DNA from: an uncultured Anaerotignum sp.
GTDB taxonomy: Bacteria; Bacillota; Clostridia; Lachnospirales; Anaerotignaceae
NCBI RefSeq assembly: GCF_934277605.1
Contig: NZ_CAKQVD010000012.1
Location: 1 to 42,377 of the forward strand
DNA: 42,377 bases
Direction: 5' to 3'
The position numbers and the translations under genes were made by a program. The notes under the pieces were generated by a model that saw only the letters and a program-made list of their open reading frames with translations, made no database searches and was not told the DNA's origin. This document shows, piece after piece, positions 25,000-35,865 of this stretch (its first letter is position 1; every line of letters starts with the position of its first letter).

Positions 25000-25636
25000 T
25001 GGCAAGGCTCCTTTCTTTTGCGGATGCACGGCGGGCCTCTGCCTCTGCCTTGGAGAAGGGACAGCCGCAATAATCCTGCCGATAGAGATGATATTCTGCG
25101 GACAGCTCGCAGGAGCGACGATAGCCGTTTTTCTTTTTGAAATCGGAAAAGAGATAGGGGACACCGTAGGCTTCGGAAATTTCCTTTCCCAATTCATTCA
25201 AAACCTGTGCGTTTTTATGCGGACTGATGGAAAGGGTGGTGGTAAAGAAGGAAAAGCCGCCTGCCTTTGCTGCCTTTGCGGTTTCCTCCAGACGCAGACG
25301 ATAGCACTTGAAGCAGCGTTCGCCGCCCTCTGCCTCTGTTTCGTGTCCCTTTGCCAAGGAAAAGAAGCGCTCCGGCTCATATTTTCCGAGGAGGAAGGAC
25401 ACGCCGAGATCCATTTCCCGAATGAGCCGCTGCTGTTCCGCCGCACGAAACTGAAATTCTGCGGCAGGGGAAATGTTGGGATTATAATAGAAGATGGTAA
25501 TATCAAAATGCTGTGCAAGATATTCCATGACATAGGAGGAGCAGGGCCCGCAGCAGCTATGCAAAAGCAGAGACGGACGCTTGCCCTCTAAGGCTTGGAG
25601 GGTTTTATCGAGCACAAGTTGGTAGTTTTGTTTCAA
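24983..25636 (-). CDS. queH: epoxyqueuosine reductase QueH
   Basis: This 217-residue Fe-S enzyme catalyses the last step of queuosine synthesis in tRNA, reducing epoxyqueuosine to queuosine, in organisms without QueG. Family cysteines are in place: C28-C29-x2-C32 (HSCCGPC), C108-x2-C111 (ERCFKCYRLRLEETA) and C190-x-C192 (DYCGCPFS). FTTTLSISPHKN is also typical. The start is TTG at 25636, supported by AAGGAG 5 nt upstream. It heads a minus-strand operon divergent from rpoB. Confidence 0.93.
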   Translation of the reverse strand: MKQNYQLVLDKTLQALEGKRPSLLLHSCCGPCSSYVMEYLAQHFDITIFYYNPNISPAAEFQFRAAEQQRLIREMDLGVSFLLGKYEPERFFSLAKGHETEAEGGERCFKCYRLRLEETAKAAKAGGFSFFTTTLSISPHKNAQVLNELGKEISEAYGVPYLFSDFKKKNGYRRSCELSAEYHLYRQDYCGCPFSKAEAEARRASAKERSLANDTEK

Positions 25637-25659
25637 GAAATCTCCTTCTTTCTGTCGAA

Positions 25660-25668
25660 ATCATACCA
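25660..25668 (-). promoter_or_regulatory. extended -10 promoter of the queH operon
   Basis: On the minus strand TGG-TATGAT (25668 down to 25660) is an extended -10 element. No -35 box is evident. The predicted start near 25653 leaves a very short leader that still contains the ribosome binding site. Confidence 0.5.
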
Positions 25669-25991
25669 CTCAGTTTAGCAGGAAAAGCGGGAGAAGTAAA
25701 GGAAAGTGTGATTGTATCAAAAAAAGTACGAAAATAATTCACAAAAATGCGATTTTCGGAGGGGGCGAAATAAAAAATAAGTAATGAAATTTTGGCTTGG
25801 AATGGGAGGTGTTTTGGCTAAATTGAAATTTTGACAAAAAATCAAGTGTCAAACATCACTGAAAAGGCGGGAAACGAGAGGAAAAGGGTGCGATTTGGGA
25901 AAGGTGCTGCGGAAAAGGGGGAGCGATGGTGCCGAGGAGGGGGATGGGGCGGAAAAGCCTTGATTTTCGGGGAAAAGGCATAAAAAAAGGC
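25669..25991. other. gene-free divergent spacer between queH and rpoB
   Basis: The plus strand is purine-rich here. The one clear structure is an inverted repeat, TTTGACA (25830-25836) with TGTCAAA (25847-25853). It looks like paired -35 boxes, but neither side has a matching -10; it could be an operator. No gene was found. Confidence 0.45.
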
Positions 25992-26020
25992 TTGACAGAC
26001 GTTGCCAAACGTGGTAGAAT
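25992..26020 (+). promoter_or_regulatory. strong promoter of the rpoBC leader
   Basis: A perfect TTGACA (25992-25997), a 17-bp spacer and TAGAAT (26015-26020). Transcription from about 26027 would give rpoB a leader of about 426 nt. Confidence 0.88.
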
Positions 26021-26026
26021 AATCTC

Positions 26027-26452
26027 CACATTAGCAGATACGCACATCAACCCATGATGCTATTGAGTATAGCACAGGGGATTGCAAATTTCAACAGGAA
26101 GTTTTGATTTTTGCACTTTTTACAGGCAAACTGCCCTGTGGGCTGTTGAAAATGATGTGGTTTTTGTTTAGATTATATAAAAGCGGCACACTTCGGTGTG
26201 AGGTTTGCAGTGGTAAGGAATAGAATTTTTTGAATAAACAGGCTTTTGTCATGTCTTCTGATCAAAGGAAGGGCAGGCAAAGGTCTTGCTTTGTTTGAAA
26301 AATTCTAAATTTTTGTGCAGAAGTGAGCAAGCAAGCCGTTTTTAGAGTTGAAAGAAGAAAATAAAAGGAACTTGTGCCAAGGGTGCAACTTCTTTTATCC
26401 GCTTAACAGCGGCGATTTTGTCGGTGCAGTTTAGATTACGAGAGGTGACAAG
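26027..26452 (+). promoter_or_regulatory. long structured rpoB leader
   Basis: No convincing coding frame lies in this leader. It can fold into several hairpins: ACAGG/CCTGT (26122-26126 with 26135-26139); a C(UUCG)G tetraloop stem (26187-26191 with 26196-26200); a long-range stem GAATTTTT/AAAAATTC (26223-26230 with 26298-26305); and a stem at about 26361-26398 closed by ATAAAAG/CTTTTAT. No T-tract follows any of them, so regulation at translation or RNA processing is as likely as attenuation. Confidence 0.6.
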
Positions 26453-30316
<3,864 letters not shown>

Positions 30317-30333
30317 GAAAGGAGAACAAACCC

Positions 30334-33300
30334 ATGAGCACACAGAATACAGATCAGGGAATCGTATTTGATTCCATCAAGATTGGTTTGGCATCTCCCG
30401 AAAAAATCCATGAATGGTCCAGAGGGGAAGTAAAAAAACCTGAAACCATCAATTATAGAACACTGAAACCTGAGAAGGACGGTCTGTTCTGCGAAAGAAT
30501 TTTCGGGCCCACAAAAGACTGGGAATGTCATTGTGGTAAATATAAAAGAATCCGTTACAAAGGCGTTGTCTGCGACCGCTGCGGCGTTGAGGTAACGAAG
30601 GCAAAGGTTAGACGTGAGAGAATGGGCCACATTGAGCTGGCCGCTCCCGTTTCTCATATCTGGTATTTCAAGGGGATTCCCTCCAGAATGGGACTGATTC
30701 TTTCCATGAGCCCCAGAGCCTTGGAAAAGGTTTTATACTTTGCATCCTACATTGTGCTGGATGCAGGGGACACCGAGCTGCAGTACAAGCAGCTTTTGAC
30801 AGAAAGAGAATACAGAGAGGCGTATGACAAATACGGCAACGCCTTTGAGGCGGCAATGGGTGCAGAGGCAATCAAAAGACTGCTGCAGGACATTGATTTG
30901 GAGAAAGAGGCTGTTGAGCTGAAGGAGCAGCTGCAGGATACCACAGGGCAGAAGCGTGTGCGTATCATCAAGAAGCTGGAGGTTATTGAAAGCTTCCGCC
31001 TTTCCGGCAACAAGCCCGAATGGATGATTTTGGATGCGATTCCGGTTATTCCGCCCGAAATTCGTCCTATGGTACAGCTGGACGGCGGCCGTTTTGCAAC
31101 AAGTGACCTGAATGACCTGTATAGAAGGGTTATCAACAGAAACAACCGTCTGAAAAGACTGCTGGACTTGGGTGCGCCCGATATTATTGTAAGAAACGAA
31201 AAAAGAATGCTGCAGGAGGCGGTTGACGCATTGATTGACAATGGTCGCCGTGGACGTCCCGTAACGGGCCCCGGTAACCGTGCGCTGAAATCCCTTTCCG
31301 ATATGCTGAAGGGCAAACAGGGCCGTTTCCGTCAGAACCTGCTGGGCAAACGTGTTGACTACTCCGGCCGTTCCGTTATCGTTGTAGGCCCCGAATTGAA
31401 AATCTATCAGTGTGGTCTGCCGAAGGAAATGGCAATCGAGCTGTTTAAGCCCTTCGTAATGAAGAAGCTGGTTGAGGACGGCTTGGCACACAACATTAAG
31501 TCCGCAAAGAGAATGGTAGAAAGATTGCAGACAGAGGTTTGGGATATTCTGGAGGAGGTTATCAGAGAGCATCCTGTTATGCTGAACCGTGCGCCGACAC
31601 TGCACAGACTGGGTATCCAAGCATTTGAGCCTGTTCTGGTGGAGGGGCGTGCGATTAAGCTGCACCCTCTGGTATGTACTGCATTTAACGCCGACTTCGA
31701 CGGCGACCAGATGGCTGTTCACGTTCCCTTGAGTGTGGAGGCACAGGCAGAATGCAGATTCCTGCTGCTTTCCCCCAACAACCTGCTGAAGCCCTCCGAT
31801 GGTGCGCCTGTAACCGTACCCTCTCAGGATATGATTTTGGGTATGTATTATCTGACTCTGGAAAGAGATGATTTGAACCCGAAATATACAGAGGACGTTT
31901 TGGATGCGGAAGGCAATGTAATCAAGAAGGCGGGCGATATCATCATTCGCTCCTTCAAGGATGAAAAAGAGGCAATTTTGGCATACGATAACCATGAGGT
32001 AAGCCTGCAGGAAATCATCCGTGTGAGAAGAACACTGGAATTTGACGGCGTGGCTGAAACAAGAATGGTGCAGACAACGGTTGGACGTATCATCTTTAAT
32101 GAAGCAATTCCTCAGAATTTGGGCTATGTTGACAGAACAAACGAGGAAACAAAATTCGATTACGAAATCAGCTTCTTGGTTGACAAGAAGGCGATCGGTA
32201 AGGTTATCAATAAGTGCATTAACCGCTGCGGTGCAACGGAGACTGCATCCGTACTGGATAAAATCAAATCCTTGGGCTACAAATTCTCCACAAGAGCGGC
32301 CATGACCGTATCTGTATCCGACATGGAAATTCCTAAGGAAAAGGCGGATTATCTGGAGGAAGCGGAATCCAAGGTTGACATGATTACAAAGAAATTCAGA
32401 CGAGGCTTGATGACAGACGAGGAACGTCACCAGAAGGTTATCGAGGCATGGAACATTGCCGATGACAAGATTACGGCAGCACTGCTGGCAGGTCTGGGGA
32501 AATATAACAACATCTATATGATGGCGAACTCCGGTGCCCGTGGTTCCAACAGACAGATCAAACAGCTTGCGGGTATGCGTGGCTTGATGGCATCCCCCAA
32601 CGGCGGTATCATCGAGCTGCCCATCAAGGCGAACTTCCGTGAAGGTCTGTCCGTACTGGAGTACTTCATTTCCGCACACGGCGCACGTAAAGGTCTGACC
32701 GATACGGCGCTGAAAACAGCCGACTCCGGTTATTTGACTCGTCGACTGGTAGACGTATCTCAGGATATTATTGTAAGAGAATGGGATTGCTGTGACGGCA
32801 GAGACATTCAGACACCCTGCATGGAAATTTCCGCATTCATGGACGGCAACGAAGTGATTGAAAGCTTGCAGGACCGTATCCGTGGCAGATGGTCTGCTTA
32901 CGATATTATTAACCCGAATACCGGCGAAATCATTGTTCCCGCTGACACCATGATTACGGTTGACCAGGCGGAAGCAGTGGAAAAGGCGGGCGTGAAGAAG
33001 GTATTCATTAGAACCGTTCTGACCTGCCGTTCCGAAGTGGGTATTTGTGCGAAGTGTTACGGTGCGAACATGGCCTCCGGCAGATATGTGCGTATCGGCG
33101 AATCCGTAGGTATCATTGCGGCGCAGTCCATCGGCGAGCCCGGTACACAGCTGACCATGCGTACCTTCCATACAGGCGGTATCGCAGGTAACGATATTAC
33201 ACAGGGTCTTCCCCGTGTCGAAGAATTGTTTGAGGCAAGAAAGCCCAAGGGCTTGGCTATCATTGCGGAATTCGGCGGCAGAGTGACACTGAACGATACA

Positions 33301-33984
33301 AAGAAAAAGCGTGAGGTTATCATCACAAACCCCGAAACAGGAGAAACAAAGGATTATCTGATTCCTTACGGCTCCAGAATCAAGGTTTATGACGGCGACG
33401 TAATTGAGGCCGGCGACGAAATCACAGAAGGTAGCGTAAACCCTCACGATATTCTGAAAATCAAGGGCCTGAGAGGCGTACAGGACTACATGATTCAGGA
33501 GGTACAGAGAGTTTACCGCCTGCAGGGTGTAGAAATCAGCGATAAGCATATCGAGGTTATTGTGCGTCAAATGCTGAAGCGAGTGAAAATCGAGGAAAAC
33601 GGGGATACAGAATTCCTGCCCGGCTCTTTGGTTGACTGGCTGACCTTTGAAAACACAAACGCTGCACTGGAGGCAGAGGGCAAAGAGCCTGCGAAGGGTA
33701 CGAGAGTTCTGCTTGGTATCACAAAGGCTTCCTTGGCAACAGATTCCTTCCTGTCTGCCGCATCCTTCCAGGAAACAACCCGTGTGCTGACAGAAGCAGC
33801 CATCAAGGGTAAGATTGATCCACTGATCGGTCTGAAGGAAAATGTTATCATCGGTAAGCTGATTCCTGCCGGTACGGGTATGACAAGATACAGAAATATC
33901 GAAATCGTTCCCGAGGGTGCGGAGGAAGAAAAGACTGCACCTGCGGAGGAAACCGTATATATTGATGAGGACGAAATGATTTAA
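30334..33984 (+). CDS. rpoC: RNA polymerase beta-prime subunit
   Basis: This 1216-residue protein completes the catalytic core with RpoB. The N-terminal zinc ribbon is C65, C67, C80, C83. The catalytic Mg-binding NADFDGD is 452-458. The second zinc site is in CRSEVGICAKCYG, followed by SIGEPGTQLTMRTFHTGG of the trigger-loop region. The C-terminal tail is acidic (PEGAEEEKTAPAEE). AAAGGAG precedes the ATG. A strong terminator follows, so rpoBC is a two-gene unit here. Confidence 0.99.
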   Translation: MSTQNTDQGIVFDSIKIGLASPEKIHEWSRGEVKKPETINYRTLKPEKDGLFCERIFGPTKDWECHCGKYKRIRYKGVVCDRCGVEVTKAKVRRERMGHIELAAPVSHIWYFKGIPSRMGLILSMSPRALEKVLYFASYIVLDAGDTELQYKQLLTEREYREAYDKYGNAFEAAMGAEAIKRLLQDIDLEKEAVELKEQLQDTTGQKRVRIIKKLEVIESFRLSGNKPEWMILDAIPVIPPEIRPMVQLDGGRFATSDLNDLYRRVINRNNRLKRLLDLGAPDIIVRNEKRMLQEAVDALIDNGRRGRPVTGPGNRALKSLSDMLKGKQGRFRQNLLGKRVDYSGRSVIVVGPELKIYQCGLPKEMAIELFKPFVMKKLVEDGLAHNIKSAKRMVERLQTEVWDILEEVIREHPVMLNRAPTLHRLGIQAFEPVLVEGRAIKLHPLVCTAFNADFDGDQMAVHVPLSVEAQAECRFLLLSPNNLLKPSDGAPVTVPSQDMILGMYYLTLERDDLNPKYTEDVLDAEGNVIKKAGDIIIRSFKDEKEAILAYDNHEVSLQEIIRVRRTLEFDGVAETRMVQTTVGRIIFNEAIPQNLGYVDRTNEETKFDYEISFLVDKKAIGKVINKCINRCGATETASVLDKIKSLGYKFSTRAAMTVSVSDMEIPKEKADYLEEAESKVDMITKKFRRGLMTDEERHQKVIEAWNIADDKITAALLAGLGKYNNIYMMANSGARGSNRQIKQLAGMRGLMASPNGGIIELPIKANFREGLSVLEYFISAHGARKGLTDTALKTADSGYLTRRLVDVSQDIIVREWDCCDGRDIQTPCMEISAFMDGNEVIESLQDRIRGRWSAYDIINPNTGEIIVPADTMITVDQAEAVEKAGVKKVFIRTVLTCRSEVGICAKCYGANMASGRYVRIGESVGIIAAQSIGEPGTQLTMRTFHTGGIAGNDITQGLPRVEELFEARKPKGLAIIAEFGGRVTLNDTKKKREVIITNPETGETKDYLIPYGSRIKVYDGDVIEAGDEITEGSVNPHDILKIKGLRGVQDYMIQEVQRVYRLQGVEISDKHIEVIVRQMLKRVKIEENGDTEFLPGSLVDWLTFENTNAALEAEGKEPAKGTRVLLGITKASLATDSFLSAASFQETTRVLTEAAIKGKIDPLIGLKENVIIGKLIPAGTGMTRYRNIEIVPEGAEEEKTAPAEETVYIDEDEMI

Positions 33985-33991
33985 GAAAAAT

Positions 33992-34020
33992 GGGGTGTCG
34001 CAAAAGCGACATCCCTTTTT
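33992..34020 (+). terminator. rpoBC terminator
   Basis: Ten base pairs including one G-T wobble (33992-34001 with 34006-34015), an AAAA loop and five T residues, 8 nt after the rpoC stop codon. Confidence 0.92.
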
Positions 34021-34130
34021 GTATGGAAAGAGATGAAATAGGAAATAACGCTTTGGGTACAGGGGGAAGTATGATAAAATAAGGATAAGAAACCAGTTCT
34101 TTTATGAAAAGCGATAAGGAGGAGGAGCGT

Positions 34131-34376
34131 ATGGATTGGTACTTGGATTTATGGATGGAACAACCGAGGAAAGCTTCTGTTCTGATGGATATTCTTCTCC
34201 TGCTTATTGTGGCAGGGATTCTGACCTGCTTTATTCTGATTCGCTGGCGCAGGGCTTGCAGGAAGGGGAAGGACAGGGATCAGGCGCTGGATGAGGTGCT
34301 GACGGAGTTTGAGGATGAACCGGTGCAGAGCCTGACGGAGCTGCGGGATAACATCAGAAAGGATTTTCGGAAATAA
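34131..34376 (+). CDS. small single-span membrane protein
   Basis: This 81-residue protein has one predicted transmembrane helix (about 18-39, VLMDILLLLIVAGILTCFIL) and a charged cytoplasmic-type tail (RRACRKGKDRDQ, then acidic EFEDEP). It is not recognised. ATG 34131 follows directly on GGAGGAGGAG; an upstream in-frame ATG at 34104 has no such site. A weak promoter (TTGGGT 34053-34058, TAAAAT 34075-34080, 16-bp spacer) and its own terminator make it a separate unit. In many Bacillota an L7Ae-like ribosomal protein gene stands in this place between rpoC and rpsL. Confidence 0.7.
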   Translation: MDWYLDLWMEQPRKASVLMDILLLLIVAGILTCFILIRWRRACRKGKDRDQALDEVLTEFEDEPVQSLTELRDNIRKDFRK

Positions 34377-34384
34377 GCTAATAC

Positions 34385-34412
34385 GCCCTCTGTGAAAAGC
34401 AGAGGGCTTTCT
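34385..34412 (+). terminator. terminator of the small membrane protein gene
   Basis: Eight perfect base pairs (34385-34392 GCCCTCTG with 34400-34407 CAGAGGGC) followed by TTTCTCTTT. Confidence 0.85.
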
Positions 34413-34495
34413 CTTTGCCGAAATGCGTTTACAAAGGCAGAGGGTGTGGAAATGGGAAAAAGTGCGGAAAAAAGCTGAATTTCCAAAGAAAATCC

Positions 34496-34524
34496 TTGAC
34501 TTTTGTTGTTGGCGATGATAAAAT
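34496..34524 (+). promoter_or_regulatory. str operon promoter
   Basis: TTGACT (34496-34501), a 17-bp spacer and TAAAAT (34519-34524) with a TGA extension. It drives rpsL-rpsG-fusA with a leader of about 104 nt. Confidence 0.9.
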
Positions 34525-34533
34525 TTCAAAGTG

Positions 34534-34586
34534 TCTGATTTTAGGGGCTTTTCTAAGCGAGCCTTTAAAACGGAGACAAAATCAGA
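34534..34586 (+). promoter_or_regulatory. hairpin in the rpsL leader
   Basis: TCTGATTTT (34534-34542) pairs with AAAATCAGA (34578-34586), and directly inside AGGGGCT (34543-34549) pairs with AGCCTTT (34560-34566) with two wobbles, leaving an 11-nt bulge on the right. It starts about 4 nt after the expected transcription start. Confidence 0.6.
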
Positions 34587-34634
34587 ATTATTGCAATTTA
34601 GCAGATGTATTATTTTTATAAGGAGGTGCAGTTA

Positions 34635-35057
34635 ATGCCTACGTTTAACCAGTTAGTAAGAAAAGGCAGAAAAACTGTTGAGAAAAAATCTACAGCACCC
34701 GCTCTGCAGAAAGGTTTGAACTCCCTGCAGAAGAAAGCAACAGACGTATCTTCTCCCCAGAAGAGAGGCGTTTGCACAGCGGTAAAAACTTCCACACCTA
34801 AGAAGCCTAACTCTGCTCTGAGAAAGATTGCCAGAGTTCGTCTGTCCAACGGTATCGAAGTTACAGCATATATCCCCGGTGAAGGCCACAACCTGCAGGA
34901 GCACTCCGTTGTTCTGATCAGAGGCGGCAGAGTAAAAGACCTTCCCGGTGTACGTTACCACATTGTCAGAGGTACACTGGATACAGCCGGCGTTGCAAAC
35001 AGAATGCAGGCTCGTTCCAAATACGGCGCAAAGCGTCCTAAAGCTGCGAAGAAGTAA
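34635..35057 (+). CDS. rpsL: 30S ribosomal protein S12
   Basis: This 140-residue decoding-centre protein has TPKKPNSALRK with K56 and K57 at the positions of E. coli K42 and K43, and PGEGHNLQEHS; this is the streptomycin-sensitive wild-type form. Relative to E. coli it carries the roughly 14-residue insertion common in Bacillota (around 30-45). The ATG at 34635 is preferred over one at 34605, since AAGGAGG lies 8 nt before it and the protein starts MPTFNQL. Confidence 0.99.
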   Translation: MPTFNQLVRKGRKTVEKKSTAPALQKGLNSLQKKATDVSSPQKRGVCTAVKTSTPKKPNSALRKIARVRLSNGIEVTAYIPGEGHNLQEHSVVLIRGGRVKDLPGVRYHIVRGTLDTAGVANRMQARSKYGAKRPKAAKK

Positions 35058-35104
35058 TTTCTTACAGAAGCAATTTGAAACAAAGACAAATCTAAACAGT
35101 AGAA

Positions 35105-35173
35105 ATGCCTTATATCAATCAATACAATCTGCGATTGCTTAGACGAGATATACGTTGAAAGAGGATAAGGCAT
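35105..35173 (+). promoter_or_regulatory. structured rpsL-rpsG spacer
   Basis: ATGCCTTAT (35105-35113) and ATAAGGCAT (35165-35173) form nine perfect base pairs around a 51-nt loop that can pair internally (AATC/GATT). The 184-nt spacer is long for this operon. In E. coli, S7 binds RNA between rpsL and rpsG to repress its own synthesis; a similar role here is inferred. Confidence 0.5.
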
Positions 35174-35241
35174 GAAAACACGAGGGAAGCATCCCCGTGA
35201 AGTACCGAGAATAGCATTTATTCATCAAGGAGGGAAGAATC

Positions 35242-35712
35242 GTGCCTAGAAAAGGACATGTAGCAAAAAGAGAGGTCTTGGCCGATCCTATTTACAACAG
35301 CAAGCTGGTGACAAAGCTGATCAACAGCATTATGCTGGACGGTAAAAAGGGTGTAGCGGAAAAGATCGTTTACGGTGCATTCGATCAAGTAGCAGAAAAG
35401 ACAGGCAGAGAGGCTCTGGAGGTTTTTGAAGAGGCTCTGGGCAACATTATGCCTGTACTGGAGGTTAAGGCTCGCCGTGTTGGCGGTGCTACCTACCAGG
35501 TACCCATGGAAATCAGACCTGAAAGAAGACAGACATTGGGCCTGAGATGGATCACACTGTATTCCAGAAAACGTGGCGAAAAGACAATGGTTGACCGTCT
35601 GGCCGGCGAAATCATGGATGCATTGAACAATGCAGGCGGCGCTTGCAAGAGAAAAGACGAAATGCACAAGATGGCAGAAGCAAACAAAGCTTTCTCCCAC
35701 TTCAAATGGTAA
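35242..35712 (+). CDS. rpsG: 30S ribosomal protein S7
   Basis: This 156-residue protein organises the 3' domain of 16S rRNA and forms part of the E-site. Start PRKGHVAKREVLADPIYNS, RRVGGATYQVP and the C-terminal EMHKMAEANKAFSHFKW are typical, and the length is standard. The start codon is GTG with AAGGAGG upstream. It lies between two structured spacers within the str operon. Confidence 0.99.
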   Translation: MPRKGHVAKREVLADPIYNSKLVTKLINSIMLDGKKGVAEKIVYGAFDQVAEKTGREALEVFEEALGNIMPVLEVKARRVGGATYQVPMEIRPERRQTLGLRWITLYSRKRGEKTMVDRLAGEIMDALNNAGGACKRKDEMHKMAEANKAFSHFKW

Positions 35713-35800
35713 GAATTACCGTTTTTGCGAGGCTCTGCCTTGCAGGAGGCTGCCGCAGGGCAGTTGGTTTTTAGAGAAAAACGAATGGAATTTGGGAAAT

Positions 35801-35829
35801 ATGGAAAGGCTATTTCATAGTCTTTCCAT
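35801..35829 (+). promoter_or_regulatory. strong hairpin in the rpsG-fusA spacer
   Basis: Thirteen base pairs with a single G-T wobble (35801-35813 with 35817-35829) close a TTC triloop, 19 nt before the fusA ribosome binding site. No T-tract follows, so it is not a terminator. A second G+C-rich fold (CTGCC 35735-35739 with GGCAG 35759-35763, and GCAG/CTGC inside) lies upstream. Confidence 0.65.
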
Positions 35830-35865
35830 AAACCTGATTATGATTACAAAAAGGAGGATCCCACA

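Noticed and set aside
25830..25853. TTTGACA/TGTCAAA as divergent promoters for queH and rpoB
   Set aside because: Neither direction has a suitable -10 box 16-18 bp away. Kept only as a possible operator.
26053..26300. Small open frames in the rpoB leader (for example a leader peptide starting at an ATGATG near 26054 or ATG near 26251)
   Set aside because: None has a ribosome binding site or a run of regulatory codons.
30733..33570. 945-codon minus-strand open frame opposite rpoC, and similar long antisense frames opposite rpoB, fusA, tuf, gdhA and acd
   Set aside because: These arise because the biased sense genes avoid the codons (such as TTA, CTA, TCA) whose complements are stop codons. 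None shows a recognisable domain.
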